Origin: Allomuricauda sp.
Lineage (GTDB): Bacteria > Bacteroidota > Bacteroidia > Flavobacteriales > Flavobacteriaceae
Assembly: GCF_013911645.1 (NCBI RefSeq)
Contig: NZ_JACESV010000002.1
Location: forward strand, 558,001-622,000
Reading direction: 5' to 3'
Length of the DNA: 64,000 nt
Made by a program: the position numbers and the translations under genes. The notes below the pieces were generated by a model. The model had not been told where the DNA came from. It made no database searches and saw only the letters and a list, made by a program, of their open reading frames with translations. Below, piece by piece: positions 1 to 7,958 of the stretch. Position 1 is the first letter of the stretch; each line of letters opens with the position of its first letter.

Positions 1-2
1 CC

Positions 3-1868
3 TTAAGTACAATCATCAAGTTGATTTTCAGTCTCAACTCAAAAGAAATAGAAACAGAAAAAGATAGCGAGATTGTTATCAAAAATGATGCGCTAAAAGC
101 TATTCCCTTTCAATATAAAATCTCACATAAAAAACATGAATTTAGGGAGTTAACCATTGTTCATCCTAAAAACCAAATAGCAGTTACAGAATTTTACAAC
201 TTGTTTAAAGAGCTGATTTTGTATTATAGCAATGAAAGTAATTTTTCAATCAGAAGACCTTTCAAAACTGCACAATTCACATATTTTAAGGATAGGCTAC
301 ATTATGAAAAATTAGCCCATGACCATGAAATTAAAGGGGCTGAAGAATTTGACAAAGAATATGAGAATCTAAAAACCTTTTTCTCATATAAAGAAATAAA
401 CTTTATTCATAAATTTTACGAATCCTATAAGTATCACCGCTGTGAAAAAAAATATAAACACCTCTTTAAGTTTGACATATCTAAGTGTTTCGATAGCATA
501 TATTCACATTCTATTACTTGGGCACTATTGGATAAAGGTCTTGTAAAAGATAATATTCCAACTTCAAAAACAACTTTTGGAGGAAAGTTTGACCGTTTAA
601 TGCAGGATTTAAACTATGGCGAGACAAATGGAATAGTAATAGGCCCAGAATTCTCAAGGATTTTTGCTGAGCTCATTCTTCAAAAAATAGATAAAAGCGT
701 GGAAATAGCTCTTTACGAAAGTGAAGAGTCATTGGTTCATAAAAAAGATTATGAAGTCTTTAGGTATGTAGATGATTATTTTGTCTTCTATAATGACGAG
801 TTTGTAAAAGATGAAGTTCTTAAGCTTTTCAGATTAAACTTACGAGATTTCAAATTAGGTCTCAATGAACAAAAATCAGAATTATATGACAAACCTATTT
901 TAACAGGAATATCAAAGGCTAAAATTGGCATTGTTAAATTACTTGACGCAAAACTATCGTTAAAATCTAATATAGAACCATTATTAATATCTGAAGAACC
1001 GGAAGAAAAGAAAGAAACATTTTATGTAAGTTCAAATGGCTTAATAACTGAATTAAAAATTATTCTAAAAACATCAGATGTTCAGTATAAAGACATACAA
1101 AGCTTTACTCTGGGATGTGTAGACAATAAAGTTATAAAGCTAATAGAACATTGCTCTGAAACGCTATACAGCCAAAACTCTTTGACCAAGGTCTTCCTGG
1201 AAATACTTGACTTTATTTTTTTTATATATGCCGTTAATCCACGTGTCAATAGTACAATTAAATTATGTTCAATTTTAACCAAGATTATCACTTTTTCAAA
1301 TTTAAAATTAGAGGCAGATTTAACAGATAGAATTTTTAAAAAGATTTATGATGAGGTTTTTTTAGTTTTGAAAAAATCAAGAATCAAAGAGCATGTGCAA
1401 ATTGAAACTTTATATCTTTTAATAACCTTACGTGATTTAGGAAGGGATTACAGGTTGGAAGAGGAAGTTCTTTGTCATTATTTAGGTATTGATATAGCGA
1501 GTCAAAAATGTAAATTTGAGTTGAATTATTTTACAATAACAGTCTTGTTGTTTTACATTGGTGATAAAATAAGGTATAAGCAAACTAAGAAGATACTTGA
1601 AATATATATTTTATCTAAAATATCAAATGTTTCATTTGAGAATAGGACTAAAACCACTGAATTGGTACTACTATTTTTTGATCTAATAAGCTGTCCTTAT
1701 CTCGATAGAAAATTTAAAAACAAATTGTTCCTGTTATTCAATATTCCTTCAACACAGGGTATACTTAGAACAAAAATTATAAATTTTAAAAAGTATTGGT
1801 TTGTAAAATGGGATGATTTTAATTTTGGCAAAGAATTGGAGGCAAAAAAGAGTGAAGAAGTTTATTAA
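3..1868 (+). CDS. Antiviral-type reverse transcriptase (DRT/Abi class, possibly Drt3b), 5' end cut by window
   Basis: Predicted RNA-directed DNA polymerase of the bacterial defence-associated ('unknown group'/DRT) type. The palm is visible: FDISKCFDSIY carries the first catalytic Asp (codon at 474-476), a THSI-like SHSITWAL follows, and YVDD is encoded at 765-776. Some 360 residues after YVDD are mostly helical and match no domain I can name. The frame is open to the window edge and the first start-like codon is a TTG at 21, so the true start probably lies upstream. At about 620 residues it fits the larger, second RT of two-RT DRT3 systems, which would place Drt3a to the left, out of view. 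AbiA- or AbiK-like RTs are alternatives. The gene is markedly more AT-rich than the core genes downstream, which with the nearby tRNA suggests horizontal acquisition. The RT assignment is firm; the DRT3 subtype is inference. Confidence 0.75.
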   Translation, partial: LSTIIKLIFSLNSKEIETEKDSEIVIKNDALKAIPFQYKISHKKHEFRELTIVHPKNQIAVTEFYNLFKELILYYSNESNFSIRRPFKTAQFTYFKDRLHYEKLAHDHEIKGAEEFDKEYENLKTFFSYKEINFIHKFYESYKYHRCEKKYKHLFKFDISKCFDSIYSHSITWALLDKGLVKDNIPTSKTTFGGKFDRLMQDLNYGETNGIVIGPEFSRIFAELILQKIDKSVEIALYESEESLVHKKDYEVFRYVDDYFVFYNDEFVKDEVLKLFRLNLRDFKLGLNEQKSELYDKPILTGISKAKIGIVKLLDAKLSLKSNIEPLLISEEPEEKKETFYVSSNGLITELKIILKTSDVQYKDIQSFTLGCVDNKVIKLIEHCSETLYSQNSLTKVFLEILDFIFFIYAVNPRVNSTIKLCSILTKIITFSNLKLEADLTDRIFKKIYDEVFLVLKKSRIKEHVQIETLYLLITLRDLGRDYRLEEEVLCHYLGIDIASQKCKFELNYFTITVLLFYIGDKIRYKQTKKILEIYILSKISNVSFENRTKTTELVLLFFDLISCPYLDRKFKNKLFLLFNIPSTQGILRTKIINFKKYWFVKWDDFNFGKELEAKKSEEVY

Positions 1869-1964
1869 GTAATGGTTACACGCTCCGCTCAAATAACTGA
1901 TTCCTTAGGGAGTTCACACACAAGCGTTTAGTTTACTCTTCGATAAAAGAAGGTTAGACTTAAG

Positions 1965-1990
1965 AAAACAGCCTGAGCGGGCTGTTTTTT
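1965..1990 (+). terminator. Rho-independent terminator after the RT gene
   Basis: An 8-bp stem (AAACAGCC at 1966-1973, GGCTGTTT at 1980-1987) with a six-base loop runs straight into T-rich sequence about 95 bases after the RT stop. It would end RT transcription before the tRNA, which lies on the other strand. Confidence 0.8.
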
Positions 1991-2026
1991 CTTTAGCCAC
2001 TAATTAAAATAACCAGTGTAATAGAA

Positions 2027-2047
2027 ATGTTGTACCTATGTTGTACC
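2027..2047. repeat. Tandem direct repeat ATGTTGTACC at probable island edge
   Basis: ATGTTGTACC occurs at 2027-2036 and again at 2038-2047, an exact 11-base period. It lies between the RT terminator and the 3' end of the tRNA at 2101. Short repeats in this position are typical arm-type binding sites for a tyrosine recombinase or excisionase, but no integrase is visible in the window, so that role is inference. Confidence 0.5.
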
Positions 2048-2100
2048 CGTATAAAAAAGAAAAACCTCCCAATTGCTTGAAAGGTTTATCTTTGTTGAGG

Positions 2101-2174
2101 TGGTCCCACCTGGGCTCGAACCAGGGACCCCCTGATTATGAGTCAGGTGCTCTAACCAGCTGAGCTATAGGACC
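2101..2174 (-). tRNA. tRNA with CAT anticodon (elongator Met or Ile2)
   Basis: The minus strand folds as a full cloverleaf: acceptor GGTCCTA/TGGGACC, anticodon stem CCTGA/TCAGG with loop CTCATAA, T-arm CCTGG-TTCGAGC-CCAGG, discriminator A. The bases after it on that strand read CCT, so CCA is not encoded. Anticodon CAT could be elongator Met or the lysidine-modified Ile2; the sequence alone does not decide. The low-coordinate side, where the RT island sits, is the tRNA 3' end, the usual side for tRNA-targeting integration. Confidence 0.93.
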
Positions 2175-2224
2175 CGCATTTTGCGGATGCAATATTAGTG
2201 TTTATTTTTCTTCAGCGCAAGGTT

Positions 2225-2641
2225 TTAACGCCCCTTCCCTTCTTTTATTTCTTGGCAAAGCTCCACCAGCACGCCATTGGTACCCTTTGGGTGTAAAAAT
2301 GCCACCAGTTTGTTGTCCGCTCCTTTTTTGGGTGTTTCGTTCAAAACAACAAAACCTTCGCCCTTTAATCGTTCCATTTCCGATACAATATCATCCACCG
2401 CAAAAGCAACATGGTGAATACCCTCGCCTTTCTTTTCCAAATATTTGGCAATGGGACTGTCTGGATTTGTCGCCTCCAACAATTCAATTTTATTGGGGCC
2501 CGATTTAAAGAATGATGTCTTTACCCCTTCCGAGGCCACTTCCTCAATTTTATAATGGGGCACGCCCAACAGCTTTTCAAACAAGGCATTGGATGCCTCC
2601 AAATCTTTTACCGCGATTCCAATGTGTTCAATTTTATCCAT
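2225..2641 (-). CDS. mce: Methylmalonyl-CoA epimerase
   Basis: Vicinal-oxygen-chelate fold enzyme that interconverts (R)- and (S)-methylmalonyl-CoA between propionyl-CoA carboxylase and methylmalonyl-CoA mutase, in the cytoplasm. The protein begins MDKIEHIGIAVKDL, the family's usual N-terminus; the second metal-binding half reads GEGIHHVAFAVDDI, and HPKGTNGVLVELCQ closes the protein with the ligand Glu. The frame can be extended ten codons upstream, but the ATG at 2641 gives a normal 138 residues and directly precedes the first beta strand. A TAnnTTTG element at 2679-2686 lies just upstream. It is transcribed alone, divergently from rbfA. Confidence 0.92.
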   Translation of the reverse strand: MDKIEHIGIAVKDLEASNALFEKLLGVPHYKIEEVASEGVKTSFFKSGPNKIELLEATNPDSPIAKYLEKKGEGIHHVAFAVDDIVSEMERLKGEGFVVLNETPKKGADNKLVAFLHPKGTNGVLVELCQEIKEGKGR

Positions 2642-2678
2642 AGGAGATGTAATATGCGTTAAAATGTTCACCTTTTTT

Positions 2679-2686
2679 CAAAATTA
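2679..2686 (-). promoter_or_regulatory. Promoter -7 element (TAATTTTG) for mce
   Basis: On the minus strand this reads TAATTTTG, an exact match to the Bacteroidota primary-sigma -7 consensus TAnnTTTG, 37 bases before the mce ATG. No clear -33 TTG was found. Confidence 0.5.
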
Positions 2687-2731
2687 CGCACTGTAAATGG
2701 TTAATAGTGTGAGGTTAGTCATTAATTCACT

Positions 2732-2739
2732 TATTTTTG
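2732..2739 (+). promoter_or_regulatory. Promoter -7 element (TATTTTTG) for rbfA, close to start codon
   Basis: TATTTTTG matches TAnnTTTG exactly and ends only four bases before the rbfA ATG at 2744. With transcription usually starting a few bases beyond the element, the rbfA message would have almost no leader. Confidence 0.55.
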
Positions 2740-2743
2740 CAGT

Positions 2744-3139
2744 ATGGAGGAAACACAAAGACAGAAAAAAATAGCGGGAATCATTCAAAAAGATCTGGCC
2801 GATATCTTACAACGTGCCGCTACCGATGGTGGCCTTAAGGGAACTTTGATCTCTGTGTCCAAGGTTTCCGTAACCGTAGATCTATCCTTGGCCAAGGTGT
2901 ATGTGAGCATTTTTCCGAACAAGGGTGCCCAAGAATTGTTGGAAGGCATCAAAGAGAGCCAAGTGGCCATTCGATACGAACTGGCACAGCGTACCAAACA
3001 CCAATTAAGGCGTGTGCCCGAGCTTAATTTTTATCTGGATGATTCGTTGGAATACATCGAAAAGATTGAAAAATCATTGAAAAGAGAAGAAAACCCTATC
3101 GAGAACAGGGACTTGCTCGACAAACGTAAGAAATCCTGA
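2744..3139 (+). CDS. rbfA: 30S ribosome-binding factor A
   Basis: Small KH-fold protein that binds the immature 30S subunit and helps process the 5' end of 16S rRNA. It starts METQRQKK-like (EETQRQKKIAGIIQKDLADIL), continues with the family's VSKVSVTVDLSLAKVYVSIFP strand-helix segment, and ends RVPELNFYLDDSLEYIEKIEKSL, where the F.LD.S...IE motif is diagnostic. At 131 residues it is of normal length. The FtsX-like permease follows after two bases, so the two are probably co-transcribed. The start is supported by length and by the -7 element immediately upstream. Confidence 0.94.
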   Translation: MEETQRQKKIAGIIQKDLADILQRAATDGGLKGTLISVSKVSVTVDLSLAKVYVSIFPNKGAQELLEGIKESQVAIRYELAQRTKHQLRRVPELNFYLDDSLEYIEKIEKSLKREENPIENRDLLDKRKKS

Positions 3140-3141
3140 TT

Positions 3142-4347
3142 TTGAACTTTCCGCTTTATATCGCAAAACGTTACTTACGGTCCAAAAGCAGCCAAAATGC
3201 GGTAAATATTATCAATTTCATTACTTTTTTGGTGATTGTGATAGGTTCTGCTGCGCTTTTTATCGTACTTTCTGCTTTTGCCGGTCTAAAGACGTTCAGC
3301 TTATCATTCTCAAACACATTTGATCCCGATTTGAAGGCTTCACCCTCCATTGGCAAACATTTTACCATCTCTCCAGATGAAGAATTGGAGCTTAGTCAAA
3401 TAGAGGGACTGGCCAATTTTTCCAAGGAATTGGAAGAGCGCGCCTATCTTACCTATAAAGAAAAAAGCACCATTGCCTATATAAAAGGGGTGGATAAAAA
3501 CTACCGGGCTGTTACGGGAGTGGACAGCACGCTAATTTTTGGCAATTGGGGATCTGATCAATACAATGGGGTCATCGGCATCGGGATATACAATTTGCTT
3601 GGAGTGCCCATGAACAATAGAACGGCCATGGAGGTTTTGGTTCCCAAACCTGGTGAGGGCTCTTTTTCGCAACAGGGATTTAATGCCAAACCCTATGATG
3701 AACTCGCTTTGGTGGTAAGCGGCGTTTATGCCGTTGAAGAAAGTTTGGACAAAAAATACGTGTTTGCCCGGCTTCCGTTGGTTCAAGAGCTATTGCAGAA
3801 AGACAGTACAGAGGTCTCCGGCATCAATTTTAAATTAATGGAGAATGCCTCCGCAGATGATGTAAGGAGCTCCATTGTCGGAGTTTTAGGAGAAAAAGCA
3901 TCGGTTTTGACCCGTCGTGAGCAAAATACCTCGCTCTACCGCATGTTGAATACCGAAAACTTAGCGACCTATTTGATTTTTACTTTGGTATTGATTATTG
4001 CCCTATTTAACGTTGTCGGGGCAATTATTATGATGATCTTGGACAAACAACAGAACTCAAAAACATTGTTCAGTCTAGGTACAACAATCAAGGAATTGCG
4101 CCGTATTTATTTTATCCAAGGCTTATTGGTCACCTCTTTTGGCGGGTTGATAGGTGTACTGATAGGGTCTTTATTAATCGGTTCCCAACTTGCCTTCGGA
4201 TGGTTAAAAATCACGCCATCTCTGGCCTATCCCGTGGAATTCAATATCATCAACTTGCTGATTGTAATCGGAACAATTGTGGTTCTGGGGGTTATTTCTT
4301 CAAAAATTGCGAGCAGCCGAATCACCAAAAAATTGATTTCCGCCTAA
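3142..4347 (+). CDS. FtsX-like ABC transporter permease (LolC/LolE type)
   Basis: Inner-membrane permease subunit of the MacB/FtsX superfamily, most like lipoprotein-releasing (Lol) permeases that hand lipoproteins from the inner membrane to the periplasmic carrier. One N-terminal membrane span (about residues 22-45) follows FPLYIAKRYLRSKSSQNAVNIIN, the typical opening of this family. A periplasmic domain of about 230 residues comes next, then three C-terminal spans containing ALFNVVGAIIMMILDKQQNSKTLFSLGTT. It starts with TTG at 3142, two bases after the rbfA stop. No ATPase gene is adjacent, so the partner is encoded elsewhere. Its stop overlaps that of convergent dusB by four bases. The exact substrate is inference. 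Confidence 0.85.
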   Translation: MNFPLYIAKRYLRSKSSQNAVNIINFITFLVIVIGSAALFIVLSAFAGLKTFSLSFSNTFDPDLKASPSIGKHFTISPDEELELSQIEGLANFSKELEERAYLTYKEKSTIAYIKGVDKNYRAVTGVDSTLIFGNWGSDQYNGVIGIGIYNLLGVPMNNRTAMEVLVPKPGEGSFSQQGFNAKPYDELALVVSGVYAVEESLDKKYVFARLPLVQELLQKDSTEVSGINFKLMENASADDVRSSIVGVLGEKASVLTRREQNTSLYRMLNTENLATYLIFTLVLIIALFNVVGAIIMMILDKQQNSKTLFSLGTTIKELRRIYFIQGLLVTSFGGLIGVLIGSLLIGSQLAFGWLKITPSLAYPVEFNIINLLIVIGTIVVLGVISSKIASSRITKKLISA

Positions 4348-5336
4348 GCAAACTGGTAATCCCCAAATTTTTCCTCTACTTCATCAAAAGCGGCAAAAAC
4401 ATCCGCAGCATCATCGTTGGTCACCATTTTCATCCGGTATTCCTTAAAATGGGGTATACCTTTAAAGTAATTGGTGTAATGTCTTCTGGTCTCAAAAACC
4501 CCCAGTTTTTCGCCTTTCCAATCTATGGCCATTTGCAAATGTCTGCGGGCAGCTTCCACGCGTTCCTGCATGGTAGGCGGTGCTAAGTGTTCGCCGGTTT
4601 TTATGTAGTGTTTTACCTCATTGAAAAACCAAGGGTATCCAATGCTTGCCCTGCCGATCATGGCTCCGTCCAATCCATATTCGTCACGCATTTTTACGGC
4701 AGCTTCGGGCGTGTCCACATCACCGTTTCCAAATACAGAAATATGCATCCGTTGGTTGTTCTTTACCTCGGCAATGGGCCTCCAGTCAGCTTCGCCTTTG
4801 TACATCTGTACACGTGTACGACCGTGGATGGAAATGGCCTGTATCCCAACATCTTGTAATCGCTCGGCAACCTCAACTATCTTAATGGAATTGTTGTCCC
4901 ACCCCAAACGTGTTTTAACGGTAACGGGTAATTTAGTACGTTTTACGATTTCTTCCGTCAACTTGACCATCAAAGGAATATCCCGCAAAATACCTGCACC
5001 GGCATTTTTACAGACCACCTTTTTTACCGGACAGCCAAAATTGATGTCGATGATATCAGGATTGGATTTTTCCACAATATCCACCGCCTGTAACATAGAA
5101 TCCAGTTCGGCACCGAAAATTTGGATGCCTACGGGACGCTCTTTTTCATAAATGTCCAGTTTGATGACACTTTTGGCGGCATCTCTGATCAATCCTTCGG
5201 AAGAAATAAACTCGGTATACACCACATCGGCGCCCTGCTCCTTGCACAATTTACGGAAAGGAGGGTCGCTCACATCTTCCATTGGAGCTAGAAGAAGCGG
5301 AAAATCAGGGAGTTCTATGTTTCCAATTTTTGGCAA
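4344..5336 (-). CDS. dusB: tRNA-dihydrouridine synthase B
   Basis: Flavoprotein that reduces specific uridines in the tRNA D-loop to dihydrouridine with NADPH. The FMN-binding TIM-barrel signatures are clear: LLLAPMEDVSDPPFRKLC near residue 14, the NFGCPVKKVVCKNAGAG segment with the catalytic Cys (about residue 100), VKTRLGWD, SIHGRTRVQMY and GNGDVDTPEAA...GLDGAMIGRASIG. Its 330 residues are normal. It is the only gene of its transcription unit; a TAnnTTTG element lies at 5358-5365. Convergent with the permease gene, sharing four bases at the stops. Confidence 0.94.
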   Translation of the reverse strand: MPKIGNIELPDFPLLLAPMEDVSDPPFRKLCKEQGADVVYTEFISSEGLIRDAAKSVIKLDIYEKERPVGIQIFGAELDSMLQAVDIVEKSNPDIIDINFGCPVKKVVCKNAGAGILRDIPLMVKLTEEIVKRTKLPVTVKTRLGWDNNSIKIVEVAERLQDVGIQAISIHGRTRVQMYKGEADWRPIAEVKNNQRMHISVFGNGDVDTPEAAVKMRDEYGLDGAMIGRASIGYPWFFNEVKHYIKTGEHLAPPTMQERVEAARRHLQMAIDWKGEKLGVFETRRHYTNYFKGIPHFKEYRMKMVTNDDAADVFAAFDEVEEKFGDYQFA

Positions 5337-5357
5337 ATCCTACAGTTTTTTGGACTG

Positions 5358-5365
5358 CAAAAGTA
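5358..5365 (-). promoter_or_regulatory. Promoter -7 element (TACTTTTG) for dusB
   Basis: The minus strand reads TACTTTTG, an exact TAnnTTTG match, 21 bases upstream of the dusB ATG at 5336. Confidence 0.5.
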
Positions 5366-5387
5366 CAAAATAGCTTAGAATCAAAAG

Positions 5388-7808
5388 CTAGTTCTGCGAT
5401 TGAAGTCGGTCGCGTTCATTTTTGTCGATGCCCCTTTGGTTATCCTCCAATCTAAAATTCCCAAAATTATAGGTGAAACCAAAGCGAATAAACTGTGTTT
5501 CGGGACGTCTTCGGTAAAAGTTGTCTTGATTAAGGTACTGCGAACGGTAGGTGGGCACATATTGCTCCAAAATATCCTCTGCTGCCAGCGATAGGGTTAT
5601 TTTATTATCAAAAAGGTTTTTTCGGAGCCCGATCGTTAAATTAAACTGCTCGTCGGATACGTAAGAACCAAAAAGAAACTGGGAAATGTACGTTGCGGCC
5701 ACCTCTGCCGTGAACGTTCCATCACTTGATAACGTTAAGTAATTGCCCAAATAGGCATAAACCCCATTTACTTCGTTCGTATAGGGCACATTGCCACTCT
5801 CTTCGGCCAAAAAGGTCTCTTCTTCGTGGAACAAGGAGGTGTAGGCATACATAAACCATGCGGGGGCAATGGATTTGCTCAAGGTAAAATCCAAGCCGTA
5901 GGATTGACTCTCCAACACATTCTGCTTAAGCTCCACCAAGGTTTGGTTGTCGTTGTCCTGAAATACCAAATAGGCAATGTTGCTGCCATTGTCACGATAA
6001 TAGACATCAAAGAAATATTCGCTGTTGAGGGTATAGTTGAAATTGAAATTGTTGCTGAAACTTGGTAGCAACCGAGGGTTTCCTTCCTCATAATCGTTTT
6101 CGTTGTAAAAAAAGCGGAAGGGGTTCAGGTCGTTATATTTTGGCCTGTTGATATTTCGCCCGTAATCAAAAGAAAAGCTATGCTTATCCGATGGCGAGTA
6201 GAGCAAGTATACGGACGGAAAGGGTTCAAAAAAGTCCTGGGTGTTTGTCTCTCCCAACGTGATGGAATTCCCTTCGGCCTTGGTCAATTCCCCTCGGACA
6301 CCCAGTTTCATGGACCATTTTTCCCAGTTTTTCACAAAGCTCATATAAGCGGCATATACATCTTCATCGTAAATATACCTGTCCGACTGTGATGCGTCGA
6401 CCGTATTGCTAGATCCATTAAAATTGAAAAAGTTCATCGTATTTTCCGAGGTAATCGTTGAAATCTTGGCCCCGGATTCAAAAGAAGCGCTCCCAATTGG
6501 AGTGGAATAGTCCAGTTGTCCCGTAAAAATCTTGATTTCTTGATCCGAATCGGTATCAAAACCAAAGTCCCGCAAAAAAGTACCATCGGCATCAAAATAA
6601 TTGGATGCAAGGCGTTGGAACGTCTCCCCGTTAAAATAGGTGTAATGCCCATTGGCCCGTATCTGTGCCCCTTCCTTTTTCAATTTGTGAACATAGGTGA
6701 GGTCGAACGCCAAGTTGGTGTTGTCCATATTGGCGTTGTTCTGGGTGGTAAATGTGGAATCCAACTGGGCTTGGGCATCCCTGATTTCGTTACTGAGCAA
6801 TGTTTGTTGTTCTTGATCTACATTAAAAAGCAGGTTGGAGGTCACATTCAAACTGTTTTTGTCATCAAAATCATAATCCAGAATAAAACTTGCATTTTGC
6901 GACTGCGACCTATCCGTTTGATTATAATCCGTATCCCAAACGGAAAAAACATCATTGATATCATCCATAAAATGGATACCTTTTTTCGTTTTGTTCACAT
7001 CCTTTTTTGGGTTGATGGTATAGTTGGCAAACAGGTTGAGCTTGTCCGTTTTGTAATAATGACTGGTTCCTATACTGAATTTTGGAAAAACAGCCTGAGT
7101 GATGGTTCCGTTGACGCTCCCTTTATAACCGGGCACAATGTTCTTACTGGTAACAATGTTCAGAATAGGACCTCCTTCAGCATCATAACTTGCGGGAGGG
7201 TTCGCGATTACTTCCACTGATTTTATATTGTTTCCCGAAAGTCCCTGAAGCAAATCCTGAACCTCTTGCCCTGAAAGTTGCACTTTCCTATCATTAAGGT
7301 AAACGGTCGCATTTTGACCACGAATCATTAAATCATCTTGGTTTACGATTACTCCAGGGGTGTTTTTTAGAATATCCCATGAGGTTCCTTGGGAAACGAC
7401 TGTATTTTCTACTGAAAAGACCAGTCTGTCTGGCAATCTTTGCAATTTAGGACGCTGAGCCGATACCACTACCTCATCCAGTTCGTTGTTTTCCAAAGGA
7501 ATGATCAAAGCGCCCAAGGAAACATCCTTGGCAATGTCCAAAGGTCTGGGCTCGGAGCCCCTGCCCACATAGCTTGCCTGTAACAAATAGAGGTCTGGTT
7601 CCACTTCTGACAGGACAAAAAAGCCTTTCTCGTTGGCAGATGTCCCTTGAACAAATGTGGAATCTGTAGCCTGAAGCAGCAAAATGTTGGCGTAGGGAAT
7701 AACCTGATTCTGTTCGTCCACGACCTTACCAGAAATTGTATAGGTTTGCCCATATGCGTCGCATACTGCAAAAAACACCAATAAAAAAGTAGCGGTGTAG
7801 TTCTTCAT
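5388..7808 (-). CDS. TonB-dependent-receptor-like outer-membrane beta-barrel protein
   Basis: Predicted outer-membrane barrel. Order: signal peptide (MKNYTATFLLVFFAVCDAYGQ), a carboxypeptidase-regulatory-like beta-sandwich (YTISGKVVDEQNQVIPYANILLL, residues 22-105), a plug-like domain (LDEVVVSAQRPKLQRLPDRL through GGPILNIVT, about 110-220), and a long barrel of aromatic-rich alternating strands to the end, with a terminal strand near QFIRFGFTYNFGNF. This layout is that of the OMP_b-brl_3 group of flavobacterial receptors. There is no SusD-like partner, TonB or transporter beside it, so the ligand is unknown; peptide or metal complexes are possible. It is divergent from lepA with its own -7 element at 7829-7836. 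Confidence 0.85.
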   Translation of the reverse strand: MKNYTATFLLVFFAVCDAYGQTYTISGKVVDEQNQVIPYANILLLQATDSTFVQGTSANEKGFFVLSEVEPDLYLLQASYVGRGSEPRPLDIAKDVSLGALIIPLENNELDEVVVSAQRPKLQRLPDRLVFSVENTVVSQGTSWDILKNTPGVIVNQDDLMIRGQNATVYLNDRKVQLSGQEVQDLLQGLSGNNIKSVEVIANPPASYDAEGGPILNIVTSKNIVPGYKGSVNGTITQAVFPKFSIGTSHYYKTDKLNLFANYTINPKKDVNKTKKGIHFMDDINDVFSVWDTDYNQTDRSQSQNASFILDYDFDDKNSLNVTSNLLFNVDQEQQTLLSNEIRDAQAQLDSTFTTQNNANMDNTNLAFDLTYVHKLKKEGAQIRANGHYTYFNGETFQRLASNYFDADGTFLRDFGFDTDSDQEIKIFTGQLDYSTPIGSASFESGAKISTITSENTMNFFNFNGSSNTVDASQSDRYIYDEDVYAAYMSFVKNWEKWSMKLGVRGELTKAEGNSITLGETNTQDFFEPFPSVYLLYSPSDKHSFSFDYGRNINRPKYNDLNPFRFFYNENDYEEGNPRLLPSFSNNFNFNYTLNSEYFFDVYYRDNGSNIAYLVFQDNDNQTLVELKQNVLESQSYGLDFTLSKSIAPAWFMYAYTSLFHEEETFLAEESGNVPYTNEVNGVYAYLGNYLTLSSDGTFTAEVAATYISQFLFGSYVSDEQFNLTIGLRKNLFDNKITLSLAAEDILEQYVPTYRSQYLNQDNFYRRRPETQFIRFGFTYNFGNFRLEDNQRGIDKNERDRLQSQN

Positions 7809-7828
7809 TAGAGGTTTGGGTTGATTGT

Positions 7829-7836
7829 CAAATCTA
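7829..7836 (-). promoter_or_regulatory. Promoter -7 element (TAGATTTG) for the barrel receptor gene
   Basis: The minus strand reads TAGATTTG, an exact TAnnTTTG match, 20 bases before the receptor ATG at 7808. No convincing -33 TTG was found. Confidence 0.45.
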
Positions 7837-7888
7837 TGAAATAATTTTTGAGCGGGATGGGCGGTAATTTTCTTATTGATAAAAACCG

Positions 7889-7917
7889 TTGGCAGGTATT
7901 TAAAACAATTATATTTG
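7889..7917 (+). promoter_or_regulatory. lepA promoter: -33 TTG and -7 TATATTTG
   Basis: TTG at 7889-7891 and TATATTTG at 7910-7917 are separated by 18 bases, matching the Bacteroidota two-part consensus. This is the most complete promoter in the window. It also settles the lepA start: the in-frame codons before 7959 would lie in or upstream of the promoter. Confidence 0.65.
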
Positions 7918-7958
7918 CAGTTGATTATGTCCCTTTTTTAGGGTATGTTATTGTTGAT

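Noticed and set aside
4587..5151. Plus-strand frames of up to 176 residues opposite dusB
   Set aside because: They lie fully antisense to a strongly conserved gene, and their protein sequences show no domain or composition typical of proteins.
7848..7958. Extended start of lepA 37 codons upstream
   Set aside because: The region contains the -33/-7 promoter (7889-7917), and the protein family begins at the ATG at 7959.
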